Part shown: one piece after another, positions 51,716-61,810 of the stretch | How positions within the stretch are numbered: position 1 is the stretch's first letter | Layout: each line of letters opens with the position of its first letter | Source: Cylindrotheca closterium | Lineage: Eukaryota; Bacillariophyta; Bacillariophyceae; Bacillariales; Bacillariaceae | Reading direction: 5' to 3' | Length of the DNA: 64,000 nt | Assembly: GCA_933822405.4 (NCBI GenBank) | Contig: CAKOGP040001758.1 | Coordinates: forward strand, 109,945-173,944 | The notes under the pieces: model-generated | What the model saw: the letters and a program-made list of their open reading frames with translations, nothing else | Told to the model about the DNA's origin: nothing | Databases searched by the model: none | Position numbers and translations under genes: made by a program

Positions 51716-53269
51716 ATGCAATTACCAGCAAACGAAACCGCATACTCCAATGCACAAAATAGCGAAGAAATGGACCTTAAGAAGCATGCCCTCTCCTCAT
51801 ATCTGGACGATATGACGGAGACCACAGCGTATACGAGTATGGGCAGTCTCACGGATTCCATAACCACTGCTGGCGCCTCCTTGTCCATGAGGAGCAGAAG
51901 GGGTTCCATATTGAAATCACCGTCCTGTGGTTTCGAACCATCACCAAAGAAAAATCTCCCTTCCAAGAGACGATCACGGATTAGCTTCTCCACGACACCG
52001 AATCAAGTCTTTACCATCGAAAACACGGAAGAGTTCTACGAGGATATGTTTTATGATCCAGAATCCCTTGCAGACTTTCGGTACGAAGCTCTCATGTGGG
52101 AGACTGGAATGGTCGATGAGAATGGAACGCCCGTCTCAGTTGTTGAATCTGCCAACGAAACCAATGACAAATACGGACACTTGGACGATTTGAACGGATC
52201 CTTGGACTTTGATGACTTGCTTTTGGATGAAATCAATCCCACCAAGACTAAGGGTGCTAAAGGTCCTTTGGAAGATCTCGAACAAGACAAGGAGTACAGC
52301 AGAGACGCCATTAAAGACTTGAGGAAAAGCATCGATGGTGCAGATCGGCAATGGAAATCCACTGCCGATGTCTTTGGCAATCTTGGTGGGGACTGGGATT
52401 CTGATGATGATTCTGATTTCAATGATGATCACGATGATGATATCGAAAGTGTTGCTGGTGACGATGAATTGAATGATGATCTAGACAATCCATTCACCGC
52501 GCTAGACGCGGATGCTCCAGGTGTATCTCTTTCGTCAAAGGAAAAGTTTGACAAACAACGAAGACAATTGTCCTTCCACAAGAACAAGCAACTGTTTGGG
52601 GGTGCTTTCAATTTGGAGGAGGAAGATGATGCATTCTCATTGGAACCATCCGAAGACGACTGTAGCCAGCGATCAGAAAGATCTTTTGAAGGCAACAAGG
52701 AGGATAGTCAACGATCACAGAGATCACCATCTGTTTCATGTGAAGTTGTTAATGACAGCGAACGAACTCAAAGTACTGTTGTTGGTGATACCAGCGAGAG
52801 ATCACAGCTTCGCAAGAAACTAGTGAAACGTGACAGCGTACGCCAATCGCTGCAATCCTTGTCCAATGTCTTTCTCTCATCATCGAGCCATCACGGTGAT
52901 TCTTCAGGTGTACTTTCCCTGGACGTCAGTGCTCATGATAATGCTTCTGCTGCTGCTGCTGCTAATCATAATAATAATAATAATGGGGAAGGAGATCGAC
53001 GCAGTCGGCTAATGGCCAAGATGAAAGGCTTACGGGAGAGTCTTCGCAGTATCCAAGACATGGAAGACATTGACTCGGATGATGACAGCGAATGGGGGGA
53101 TGAGGAAGACGAGGATCTGAATCGTGGTGGTTCTGGAATGATTGACACCAAGAATTTAAAGCGTTCGTTGATTGTGAAGCACATGATTTACAGTCCAGTG
53201 CCAAATCAAGGCCGCGGAACGATAGAACGAATGGAAAGTTTCAAGGAATTGACAGTTCCAGAACTATAG
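51716..53269 (+). CDS. Acidic Ser-rich protein with a PP1-docking-like motif
   Basis: The product is 517 aa from an ATG at 51716, no intron. Near residues 60-95 a basic stretch (SKRRSRISFSTTPN) contains RISF, matching the RVxF type PP1-docking pattern. Just after it comes IENTEEFYEDMFYDPESLADFRYEA, a segment that recurs in a family of diatom proteins. Most of the rest is acidic and Ser/Asp-rich (DDDSDFNDDHDDDIES), with many SQR and RS repeats (SQRSERS, SQRSQRS), and a helix (SRLMAKMKGLRESLRSIQDM) near the C terminus. No enzyme domain. A phosphatase-regulating or scaffold role is possible. This is inference from the motif. Confidence 0.7.
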   Translation: MQLPANETAYSNAQNSEEMDLKKHALSSYLDDMTETTAYTSMGSLTDSITTAGASLSMRSRRGSILKSPSCGFEPSPKKNLPSKRRSRISFSTTPNQVFTIENTEEFYEDMFYDPESLADFRYEALMWETGMVDENGTPVSVVESANETNDKYGHLDDLNGSLDFDDLLLDEINPTKTKGAKGPLEDLEQDKEYSRDAIKDLRKSIDGADRQWKSTADVFGNLGGDWDSDDDSDFNDDHDDDIESVAGDDELNDDLDNPFTALDADAPGVSLSSKEKFDKQRRQLSFHKNKQLFGGAFNLEEEDDAFSLEPSEDDCSQRSERSFEGNKEDSQRSQRSPSVSCEVVNDSERTQSTVVGDTSERSQLRKKLVKRDSVRQSLQSLSNVFLSSSSHHGDSSGVLSLDVSAHDNASAAAAANHNNNNNGEGDRRSRLMAKMKGLRESLRSIQDMEDIDSDDDSEWGDEEDEDLNRGGSGMIDTKNLKRSLIVKHMIYSPVPNQGRGTIERMESFKELTVPEL

Positions 53270-53525
53270 GTTGGAAACCGAATGAATGGCCTTTTGGTCA
53301 TACGGTTCATTCATGGGATGGGATTTGATGTTTTGCTGTTTATGTTCTTCGTGATCTTTCTTGGAGGGTCCAATTGAAGTGATCGAAAGGACACTGAAAA
53401 GCAAACGCTTATAACAAAGTCGACAAGAGGCTTTGAGCATTAGTAAATATATATTTAGAGAGGGAATAAGAGTTGAGAGAATATCCTTGCTTCACATTTG
53501 CGATACTGTAGGACTGCGCTGTCTC

Positions 53526-54230
53526 TTAGTTGAAAAAGTCTTCCTCGCCAGTCCACCCTTTATCTCTGTAGTAGATTTCTGGCTTGGCGGGGATCCGTAG
53601 ACTTTCGGCCCGCTTGATATCTTCTTTGACAAAGGATATGTATTCTTCCATAGATTGTAACTTCAGTTCCTCTTGGACCATTTGCTTGGCTTCGGAATAT
53701 GGTCTCATCACCCCAAGAAATTCTTCCCAGCTGATCCATTCCTTGCGATAGAGTTCGTCTGGTCGACTCACCAAGTGGGCTCCGTGAAAGGCCTTTCCAA
53801 ATTCCCGAATGTCATCCCATTCTTCCTTGGATCGCAATCCCAATTTCATGGCCGTCAAACGAGCGGCTTCGTAAGGGACTAGCTTGCGATATCGTTTGGT
53901 CCACGCCAGCGTTTGGTTTCCATACGGTGTGATCAAGGGATCATCATCATCATCTTCTTCTTCTTCTATTTCTATTTCTACCGCGATATCTAAATCTATA
54001 TCATCCTCTTTGCTCTTGAAAGACCAGATTTTTCCAATTGCATCGTGTCCTATTCTTGAATTTGGCAATTGCGGTGATAACAATGGTGAAATAAGAAACG
54101 CCTCTGTCATAAACGTACTCTTCGGCGGCATCAAGCCACACAACATGATCGTCATGCAGAAAACATGCAGTGGGCTTGCTACAAACATGAGACGTTTATC
54201 TCGCGTTGTCATCCGTTGATCTAGTGCCAT
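53526..54230 (-). CDS. Probable plastid-targeted protein with short integrase-repeat-like motifs
   Basis: The product is 234 aa from the ATG at 54230; an in-frame ATG at 54284 would add 18 residues. A signal-type N terminus (LMFVASPLHVFCMTIMLCGL) is followed by MTEAFLISPL. The residues EA-FL look like the Phe-containing cleavage site of diatom plastid presequences. After a long acidic run (IEIEEEEDDDDD) comes YRKLVPYEAARLTAMKLG. Then follows a repeat-like pattern, KEEWDDIREFGKAFHGAHL, PDELYRKEWISWEEFLGV, ending PEIYYRDKGWTGEEDFFN. The last two match the PDxxYxxxGWxxWxxFLG unit seen in many heterokont and algal proteins (phage-integrase-repeat-like). Function unknown. Confidence 0.65.
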   Translation of the reverse strand: MALDQRMTTRDKRLMFVASPLHVFCMTIMLCGLMPPKSTFMTEAFLISPLLSPQLPNSRIGHDAIGKIWSFKSKEDDIDLDIAVEIEIEEEEDDDDDPLITPYGNQTLAWTKRYRKLVPYEAARLTAMKLGLRSKEEWDDIREFGKAFHGAHLVSRPDELYRKEWISWEEFLGVMRPYSEAKQMVQEELKLQSMEEYISFVKEDIKRAESLRIPAKPEIYYRDKGWTGEEDFFN

Positions 54231-54544
54231 AGTATGACTAGCGATGCTACAGTATGGACGATGATTGTGTTTCTGGTTTCTCATCGTAACATCTTTCGTT
54301 GTTATCTTCTTCTCGATCTTCTTCGATGGTCAGTCGCGTTTCAAAAGACTCGTGACTGAAGCTCACAGCCTGTCGTTTGATTGGACGATATGAAGGATCT
54401 TCTATTTTTGTGACGATTGCGATGAGTGCCAACGGTTTGTTTTACATTGATATTACATCACAATAATAACTCCCAAAAGTCCCAGTGTTGGCCACTTCTT
54501 CTACATCGATTTTCCTGCAGTATCTCCCATATTCGCCGATCAAA
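54231..54544. other. Divergent intergenic region
   Basis: Short AT-rich spacer between the plastid protein above and CreA. No element recognised. Confidence 0.4.
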
Positions 54545-55264
54545 ATGAACTATAGCTCCTCCATGTTGGCTATCGTCTTATTGTTGATGCTGTCATCAAC
54601 AACGATACAAGTTCAATCGTTCAGTCTGGGGAACCTTCCACCTCATCATTCCAGCAGTGCAGTTTCCACCGACTCGGCTCTTGGAGCAGCTTCCAATTCG
54701 TGGATGCCAAACGGTGAAGCCGTGGGAAAAGTCATGGCTTCTGGACTCTTGGCAGCCTCTCTCATATTTGGAGCTTCGTCGTCACCAGCATTTGCGGAAT
54801 CCTCCAAGGTGGTTGGCGAATTGAAAGGATCCGGATTGGTGTTCAAGGATACCCTTCAGATCGAACGTTTCGAAGATCCCAAGGTCAAGGGAGTCACTCT
54901 CTACATTTCCACTTTTCAACGGCCCATTACTGAGAAGTTGAACAAGGGCTTCTTCAATGATCCATCCACAGCCTCGGTGGCCTGTGCCAAGACTGGAAAG
55001 GTGAGCATTGCCGATAATATCAACAAAAGCATCTCTGGAGAAGAAGTCTTTAAGGAATCCAGGAGTCTCCTGTTCAAGAATTTGCGAGTGGAGCGAATTT
55101 TCGATACGGACACCAATACCGTCGTGTACGTTTCCTTCAATACTCGTCTCGATAAGAATGATGACAACAACAAGAGTCGCTTTGCCTCCTCATTGTGTGC
55201 CGTCAATCTTGATGAGCCCGTTGTTGCTGCTGCCCCAGCTTCACCCCCTCCAGCAACAAAGTAA
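54545..55264 (+). CDS. CreA family protein, thylakoid-lumen targeted
   Basis: The product is 239 aa. The first ATG is at 54545; the frame above begins at TTG. The N terminus is tripartite: ER signal (MNYSSSMLAIVLLLMLSSTT), the VQSFSLG site with Phe after the cleavage point as in diatom plastid import, a transit-like Ser/Thr/Ala-rich segment, then a second hydrophobic signal (VMASGLLAASLIFGAS) ending SPAFA, a thylakoid-lumen peptidase site. The mature domain is CreA-like (PF05981): DTLQIERFEDPKVKGVTLYI, DPSTASVACAKTGKVSI, EEVFKESRSLLFKNLRVERI and TNTVVYVSFNTRL. CreA proteins are small periplasmic proteins of unknown function in bacteria; here the protein is expected in the thylakoid lumen. C terminus Pro/Ala-rich. 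Confidence 0.9.
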   Translation: MNYSSSMLAIVLLLMLSSTTIQVQSFSLGNLPPHHSSSAVSTDSALGAASNSWMPNGEAVGKVMASGLLAASLIFGASSSPAFAESSKVVGELKGSGLVFKDTLQIERFEDPKVKGVTLYISTFQRPITEKLNKGFFNDPSTASVACAKTGKVSIADNINKSISGEEVFKESRSLLFKNLRVERIFDTDTNTVVYVSFNTRLDKNDDNNKSRFASSLCAVNLDEPVVAAAPASPPPATK

Positions 55265-55437
55265 ATATAAGTAAAACTGCTTTTTTAAAATCCTATTGCT
55301 ATAGTACTTTTACAAGCTTCGAGCAGTCTACTAGATGATATTCGTCACGACTGAAATCGTCTATCCCCTGAAATCATTGCATCTACGGTATTCCAAACAA
55401 TCGCCTTCAGTAGATAGTATGAAATCTTTCTCTGAAT

Positions 55438-56127
55438 TTAGAAAAATTTGATTCCATCTTCTTCCGAAGTATCTCCTTTGAAAATTGTGCATTTGCCTTC
55501 ATTTTCCAAAACAGCCAAGGCTCTACGGAGCAATTCTTCGTCCAGCCCTTCAAACGACATTCCGTTGACATCTTCACCACTATGCAGTTCGTATAGTGTA
55601 CACACACTTCCAATATTGCCATTCTGTACTGCCCATTCGTAAACGTCCCTCGCCAGCTCCTCCGGTTTGCGCCACAGGACCCTCAAGGTTGTGTGAGATT
55701 CATCAATCCATTCTCCGTGCCCATTGGCCACCAAATTATCTGCGACTATTTGAACCTCTTCCCGGTTTAGTGACCGCTGGATTTTATCATTTGACCACAA
55801 GGAGCATTCGTATATTTTCAGGGTCTTTAGTTTGTATTGCGTGTGATACCGGACTATCAAATCTCTCCACAGGTCCAGCTGTTTCTCTTTCGTCGCCAAG
55901 ACTGGTTGGATGGTGAAGAAGGGAGGGAAATTATAGAAATCTGGATACTATACGGTACAAGACATATGCCGGAACAGAAGATACAGAATTAGGAACATCT
56001 CGGGGGCAACACAAACACGAAATCATAGGGGTTTTCGAATTGGCTAGTCGTGTTGCAAGAAGAGTTGCTTTTCGAATGAATTGAAATTGGTCAAAACCCG
56101 AGTTCATACCTCAAAGCTATCGCCCAT
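55438..56127 (-). CDS. VPS25: VPS25, ESCRT-II subunit
   Basis: Exon 1 is 56127-56110 (18 nt, MGDSFE) and exon 2 is 55947-55438; 175 aa. The 162-nt intron (GTATGA, CGTATAG) is phase 0. Without exon 1 the frame would begin at TTG and lose the N-terminal motif: YPDFYNFPPFFTIQP, which pairs with the WPWxYxFPPFFTLQP of human VPS25. Two winged-helix domains follow: LWRDLIVRYHTQYKLKTLKI, REEVQIVADNLVANGHGEWI, LRVLWRKPEELARDVYEWA, then SVCTLYELHSGEDVNGMSFE, GLDEELLRRALAVLENEGKC and the C-terminal DGIKFF (human GVKFF). ESCRT-II with VPS22 and VPS36 sorts ubiquitinated cargo into multivesicular bodies. Length matches the family's usual 176. Confidence 0.93.
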
Positions 56128-57257
56128 AATAAAATCCTCTGCAGTATTTGACTAGTTGAAGTGTTATGACGATGACGCGTAGAAGACAGTTGGGTGTCGG
56201 TATTATGTTGCTGCTATTAATACCGGTACCAGTATAAATTATTATAAAATGCATGTAGTGCTGCCTTTTCACATACCGGTACCGTTCCCTCTATAATACT
56301 TTTGGGTGTGTATGGATTCACATGGGGGATATAATTTGGGGGTTGGCTGCCGGCTAAAAAATTCCAGCTAAAAATTTCACACATCCAAACAAAAATCGTC
56401 AGTGTATGCTAATATGAAACGGTAGCGGGACCTAAACAACTCCAGAATACCCATGCATGCCATGGGTGCCCTCTTATTTCTGGTAACGTGGCTGCGAGCT
56501 GCTTCAGATAGTCAAGAGAGCCAGTATTATTCTAGACTAAAGTTTTTAAAAAATAAAAAGGGAGGAGGAGGCAGCCAATCGTCTGTGACTTCGCTGAATA
56601 CTATCGTTTAGTTTCATCCGAGAACGCTAGGATGAAAGGAGGGGCTAGGTGTGTACTACGTCTTGACCCAAGGAAATCAGCAATGGGTGGAGGTTGCTGA
56701 CTCCTCCTCACCAACTACAGTACCTCCAGGAAGAGTGAGTCCTGGCCTCCTGGTGTGGTCTTCTTCAGAGGACAACACGTCCTCGTAGCTTGCTTCCTTC
56801 AGGATTGGCCCTTTAGCATCGATCCTGTAGAATTGGTCTTGAAGAATCGTCCGCGCGTCTATCGACAAACTACAGTACTGGTACGGTATATAGTCTGGAA
56901 CCAGAAAGGTCTCCGAAGGCCAAAGAAGTTGTTCAAGCAGACCGTTTCTTGCTCCGCCCAAAAAGAACAAACCGATCAGGTGACGTAATTTTGAGTGTGT
57001 TTGTCCACTTAAGGTTTTTTTCCGTTTTGGTGGCATCATTTAACTCACCTTAAGCATGTAGGTGATGTCATTCAGCGTAAGCTAAAAATTCTGGGATGCA
57101 CATAACAACTGCTAACCTGGGATTTTTAATGACAAAAATCGCCCTAAGTAAACCACGCAATGTTAGCACTTTGGGAGCTAGAGTGAATTTTCTCTCATCA
57201 CTTGGAAACTACAAAACGTAGGTTGCATCACATTTGGACCATAGAGACATCTTGCAA
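56128..57257. other. Intergenic region with one uncertain ORF
   Basis: TACCGGTA occurs twice, at 56221-56228 and 56274-56281. The candidate ORF at 56677-57039 is listed separately. Confidence 0.4.
56677..57039 (-). CDS. Uncertain ORF, 120 aa
   Basis: It begins MMPPKRKKTLSGQ, with a basic N terminus, a hydrophobic stretch (LIGLFFLGGARNGLLEQLLW), and a mixed C-terminal half (DARTILQDQFYRIDAKGPIL, EASYEDVLSSEEDHTRRPG). Composition is not repetitive, but no homologue, signal peptide or splice context was recognised. It is a possible small gene or a fragment. Confidence 0.3.
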   Translation of the reverse strand: MMPPKRKKTLSGQTHSKLRHLIGLFFLGGARNGLLEQLLWPSETFLVPDYIPYQYCSLSIDARTILQDQFYRIDAKGPILKEASYEDVLSSEEDHTRRPGLTLPGGTVVGEEESATSTHC

Positions 57258-58193
57258 ATGAAACGCAGACGAAAGCAACAGACCGGAGAGAAGGACGACA
57301 ATACGGAAGAGACTCATCATTCAGAAGATAGAGTCCGGCATCCAGCAAGAGCATCTTTGTCCCATGATTCAAGAAATGATTCCTCATCACATCACCAGCC
57401 GAGGGCAGCTGCAAGTGGATCGATGGCAGCTTCGGCATCGCTGTCATCTTCTTCTGTAGCAGGGACACTACCAGATTCTGGCCAAGACCAACCGTGGGAG
57501 CTTGAACACAGGCGGAAGGCTAGTAGGAAGAGTTCCATGAGACATCAAGCTCGGAAAAGGATTGAGACGGAACACCTTGCTGAGCTCCAAGCCAAATTGG
57601 AAACGATAAACACACAGTTACGAGAAGAAAACGAATCGCTGCGAGCCCTTATCAAGCGGCTTCGCGAACCAGAAAATTCCAACCCAGTACAAGCCAACTC
57701 CACAAGCACCCGGCCAATGGCGCTGAATACGGCTGCAACAACGGGGCAGCTCAATGTTGAACAACAAAGGTCGACTAACGATTTATTGTCTCTGTTACAG
57801 CGGCCTTCTCAGTACAACGTTTTAGACCAGCGACAACCAGTTCTGCCCGGTGTCTCAGCAGCAGCAACACCATCTCGGCCAACGACGATGGAGCAAACAA
57901 GAAGTCTGCAGCTAGCATTGATACAACAAAGGTTCAATTCGATGCCGCTGGCTTATCAGCAAGATCAACATCTTTACTTTCCTCTTGTTCAGGAATTACA
58001 CCTGGCAACTTTGCAGCCTGGATCATTACCCTATATCGCAGGGGGCTTATCAAGTCGACGAATACTACCATCTATACTAGATTTACCGAACAATAATTAC
58101 GGTATGTTGCATCAGCAAGCCGCATTTGGGGCGCGGATGTCTCCTGAAGACGAAGAGGAGGATTCTAAACCCAAGAGTCAGGATCGCGGCTGA
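57258..58193 (+). CDS. bZIP-like transcription factor (atypical basic region)
   Basis: The product is 311 aa from the ATG at 57258; the frame above starts at TTG. After a Ser/His-rich N terminus comes a basic region with RRKASRKSSMRHQARKRIE, leading directly into a heptad-like helix (HLAELQAKLETINTQLREEN, then ESLRALIKRLRE). The order basic then zipper is that of bZIP factors. The canonical N-x-x-A-x-x-S-R core is not exact (KASRKSSMRHQARKR), so DNA binding is uncertain. The C-terminal half is Gln/Pro/Leu-rich (LLSLLQRPSQYNVLDQRQPV, LQLALIQQRFNSMPLAYQQ), as in activation regions, and ends acidic (EDEEEDSKPK). Nuclear. Confidence 0.7.
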   Translation: MKRRRKQQTGEKDDNTEETHHSEDRVRHPARASLSHDSRNDSSSHHQPRAAASGSMAASASLSSSSVAGTLPDSGQDQPWELEHRRKASRKSSMRHQARKRIETEHLAELQAKLETINTQLREENESLRALIKRLREPENSNPVQANSTSTRPMALNTAATTGQLNVEQQRSTNDLLSLLQRPSQYNVLDQRQPVLPGVSAAATPSRPTTMEQTRSLQLALIQQRFNSMPLAYQQDQHLYFPLVQELHLATLQPGSLPYIAGGLSSRRILPSILDLPNNNYGMLHQQAAFGARMSPEDEEEDSKPKSQDRG

Positions 58194-59035
58194 AATCTCG
58201 AGATCGATCCAGAGGTCTCAAATTCTACTTCAGTTCTGCCTGGCGGCTGGCTGTCGGCTTCTTCTTGTTGTTAGTTATGTCAGCATGGACGAGGAAAGGA
58301 CCCATTTCAATTCGAAGATGATCATGATACAGTCTGTTTCACACCACGAACCGGGCTTCTTCATCTATAGTTCATAACTTCTTAAACCATATCTAGAATA
58401 CACATGTCCTATAGTCTCTACTATGTTCAGAACTCTCACCACGACTCCAGGTTGTTGGAGTCGGACGAGTCAGAACACGTACATGATGGACACGGATGTG
58501 GATTCTGCAAAACACGCACTTGATGCGTTTCTGACACAAATATGTAGGGACATCCGCCTGTGTCGTTCAGCATCTACGCATCCAGTCAAGCGACTTTTTG
58601 AAGTGCTCTAAGAACATGGCAAGCTGTGACTTGTTGTCTACTCATGTTGTGGAGGGCTCATGAATACCTCCATCTTGGCGATGCTTGATTCCAGGATCCT
58701 GCCAAGGTACGTATTGCGCGCGTTATAATCGACCAGCACCATCTCTTTGTAATAATATTTAACTTTCTCGTTGTCCAGTTGTCTATTGAGGACCAAAATT
58801 AATCGTGCACAAAAAGAAAACAGCATTTCTGATGAACGGTCCAACGTAGATGAAGGAAAATGAATCACTGCATTACCCTTTAATTAACGAGCTTCGAGAA
58901 GCACAAAGGGGGGAACAACCCAAACACAAGACGAAACATCGTGCAAGGGATACCCTAAACTAAATGTGAGCGATACAGTGGATGCCTACAAGCGCCAAAC
59001 AGAGGCATTTATTGATTCTCTGAAGCAGCAGACTT
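58194..59035. other. Convergent intergenic region
   Basis: Short frames such as 58423-58611 (62 aa) and 58638-58868 have no coding support. Confidence 0.4.
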
Positions 59036-61810
59036 TTATGGCAGCATGGTCTCGACATTGCGAATGAAGCCCACCAGCAAATCAGAATCATCGATTGGAT
59101 GGACACCAATAATGCATTTGAATTCACTTCCGTCCTTTCGCAGAACGGGTAATAGATTCTGCTTCCCGACAACTTTGCAGTTGGATATGGTTTCGCCCTT
59201 TTCACTCATTTCGCGGTATCTTGCCAACATTTTTGTGTGCATTGCTTGGTACGTGCTGTCCATTATTATTGCAATATCCAAGCCAAGCACTTCGTCCTTA
59301 CTGTCGTATCGAAATTCCTTGACAAAAGTACGATTTACGCCCACGATGTTGCCTTCTAGGTCAATAACTGCAATGCAATCGAATGATTGGTCGTCCAAAA
59401 CACGCTTCAACTGTTTTTCGGTCTTCGCTTCGGTGTCAACATTCTCAATTAATGAACGTTCACTTATGGAAATATCGTCTGGAAAATCTTCCATGTCACG
59501 TATGTAACCAATAATGTGCTTCCCGTTGCCAGCCATTTTGATTCCTAATATGCATTGAAATTCAGTTCCGTCGCTTCGGCGTGCTTTCACCTTACGCTGC
59601 TTGCCAAAGGCCTCTGAGAGTCCACCTCTTTCTCGAAACTTTTGCATGTATCGATCATGATGATGGGCACCTCCACCACCCACTAAAACGGATAGATTTT
59701 GTCCGACCAAATCACTTTTTGCTTCATAGCGAAACATCTCAACAGCGACATTGTTGACAGAGATAATGACGCCTTCAAAATCTGAAAATATTACAGCATC
59801 GAACATACCGTGGTATGCGTCTTTGTTCCTCCTGATGAAACTGTCACCAGATACGTTGGACTCTGTTTCTTCATCGACTCCTGACAACCTACTTTGGACA
59901 GGGTTGTTTCGGTTGGTATTAGACCACCGTTCTGAGGACACAGGCCCACCAACGGACTTTAGCCTTTCTTTTGCACTGCTCATCATGACCTTGATTTCAT
60001 CCTCTTTGAAGACAAAGGCCCAACCGATAATTCTTGTTGCTGCCACGGCTACAACAACGAAGAAACCAAAGACGATTGTGGTTTCGGCACGACCATGCCA
60101 CGTGGGAACGGTGATTAGAAAAAATAGCAATGCGACCTTGAACAAGGTGATCCATGCTAAAGGCCAATAAATGACGACATTTGGATTGTTTTCATTACGC
60201 CGAAACAATCGTCTCCAACTTCGCCAGAAACCTTTGTGAGTCATCAACATAAGTTCCAACGTAAATAGGACCCAACCGAGCGATCCAGAGACACCGTATG
60301 CGCATAGACGCTCTGATATGCCAAAACGACCATCAGCCAGCAATATTTTGAAAGCAACACCAAGCAGGATCATTGCAATTGACATCAGTTCCATGAGAAC
60401 ACGAAAAGCATATGCATTTCTGGTATTGCGCCAAAGAGCATGGCCGTGTGGATTGTCAGGCTCTGATTCAAATTTCAGAGTGTGGAGCACAATCAACGTG
60501 AGAGATCCCATGAGCGCTACCAAATAGTTAGATTCGGAGTCTTTCATCTCCACCATGCCCATAACCACCTCTCCAAGAAGCATTAAGAACCAATCCGAAT
60601 ACCTCTGAATCACAAAATCAATGTTGTAAGGAACAAGGGTCTTGCGAATATCAGAACCATGGTGTGACTTTCTGAATGTTCCTCTGATTTTCATAAAGAC
60701 ACTGATCAGATATCCAACAGCAGTGAGAGTCAATGGAAGATCTGTTACATTCCAAATGCTTCCAGTGTTCAACGGCTCGTCAAATGGACCATAAAAGAAG
60801 ACAGCTGCAATGATGGTGCTAGCGAAATATATCAACGTCGATGGGATGATATTGATTTTCATGTCGTGCAATGTGTGATTCTTTATTGTCTCGAGATCTC
60901 CATGGCCTCGAAAGTAGAGCTCCGTATGAAAGATCAGACGCATCAGGGACTCGCAAGACATGGCAAGCATCAGCAGAAACATAGCTTTGTTTGCTTGAGG
61001 ATCAGCCAACTCTCGGATTGGCCGAATAAACAAAACGACTGCTGCGATACAAAGGAAGCGGACAACCTCAGAAAATTGATGTGCATAATCGGCAACAAGG
61101 TACCTTGACTGATAGTATACATCCGACTCCCAGGTTGAAAAAACTGGTCCAAAAATGCCAAGAAAGTAAATCGCTGCTCGCAAAGAGTCAGCTGCTGTAT
61201 CGTTGTCATCGTTGACAGCCACGGCAGAGGTCAGCATCCCGCCAAGATTGTAAACGGCCGCGACAAAAAATAGATCGAAAAATAGCGTCCCATAGTTTAC
61301 GATGGGCAGAGTATGCTCGTCACCCCATCGTTGGCGTTGGATAGGCGGTGCGTACCAAGGTACCTTCAAGCTTCCAGTGTCTGCGAAATGACCATCCGCA
61401 TCGAGCTTTTTCATCTTAACATCAAGCTCGTGAACCATGGATTCCCAAGCAGCTGTATCTTCAATTTTAGCACTCATTCTTGGGCCCGTTGCACTCATCG
61501 TTCGCAAAAGCCGTGCGGTGCTCTTGATATCCTTATCAGTGTCATTTGGCTTCGTCTCCGGAGGAGGTGGCAGAGGGTCTTCAACGTCTGTATTCCCTGT
61601 GCCACCCTCAGGGCCGGCAAAAGAAACCCTAGTTTTCTTCTTGCGACCCAACAAGTTATTTCGTTGCGCTCTCAAGAAATCGTTTTCGGTGGCAGGGCGT
61701 TCGGCAACAACAACTTCTCCACTTCTTTCTTGCTCCTCTGCCCAGCCGGATAGCTCTTCCGAAATCGATTCATTCAGTGTGCCTTTGACATGATCTTGAG
61801 TGATAGTCAT
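59036..61810 (-). CDS. LtrA-like membrane protein with two C-terminal PAS domains
   Basis: The product is 924 aa; the first ATG is at 61810, since the frame above begins at TTG. Residues 1-160 are hydrophilic with KKKTRVSFAG (an RVxF PP1-docking-type motif). About residues 175-600 are polytopic and resemble LtrA (low temperature requirement A, PF06772): VNYGTLFFDLFFVAAVYNLG, WFLMLLGEVVMGMVEM and several further hydrophobic segments. Residues about 660-760 and 790-920 are two PAS domains: DAVIFSDFEGVIISVNNVAV, GQNLSVLV, RRSDGTEFQCILGIKMAG and HIIGYIRDMED; then DCIAVIDLEGNIVGVNRTFV, LGLDIAIIMD, RKDGSEFKCIIGVHPID and LLVGFIRNVE. A PAS pair suggests sensing of light, redox or ligand, passed to the membrane domain. 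No kinase or output enzyme follows. No intron. Confidence 0.8.
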   Translation of the reverse strand: MTITQDHVKGTLNESISEELSGWAEEQERSGEVVVAERPATENDFLRAQRNNLLGRKKKTRVSFAGPEGGTGNTDVEDPLPPPPETKPNDTDKDIKSTARLLRTMSATGPRMSAKIEDTAAWESMVHELDVKMKKLDADGHFADTGSLKVPWYAPPIQRQRWGDEHTLPIVNYGTLFFDLFFVAAVYNLGGMLTSAVAVNDDNDTAADSLRAAIYFLGIFGPVFSTWESDVYYQSRYLVADYAHQFSEVVRFLCIAAVVLFIRPIRELADPQANKAMFLLMLAMSCESLMRLIFHTELYFRGHGDLETIKNHTLHDMKINIIPSTLIYFASTIIAAVFFYGPFDEPLNTGSIWNVTDLPLTLTAVGYLISVFMKIRGTFRKSHHGSDIRKTLVPYNIDFVIQRYSDWFLMLLGEVVMGMVEMKDSESNYLVALMGSLTLIVLHTLKFESEPDNPHGHALWRNTRNAYAFRVLMELMSIAMILLGVAFKILLADGRFGISERLCAYGVSGSLGWVLFTLELMLMTHKGFWRSWRRLFRRNENNPNVVIYWPLAWITLFKVALLFFLITVPTWHGRAETTIVFGFFVVVAVAATRIIGWAFVFKEDEIKVMMSSAKERLKSVGGPVSSERWSNTNRNNPVQSRLSGVDEETESNVSGDSFIRRNKDAYHGMFDAVIFSDFEGVIISVNNVAVEMFRYEAKSDLVGQNLSVLVGGGGAHHHDRYMQKFRERGGLSEAFGKQRKVKARRSDGTEFQCILGIKMAGNGKHIIGYIRDMEDFPDDISISERSLIENVDTEAKTEKQLKRVLDDQSFDCIAVIDLEGNIVGVNRTFVKEFRYDSKDEVLGLDIAIIMDSTYQAMHTKMLARYREMSEKGETISNCKVVGKQNLLPVLRKDGSEFKCIIGVHPIDDSDLLVGFIRNVETMLP

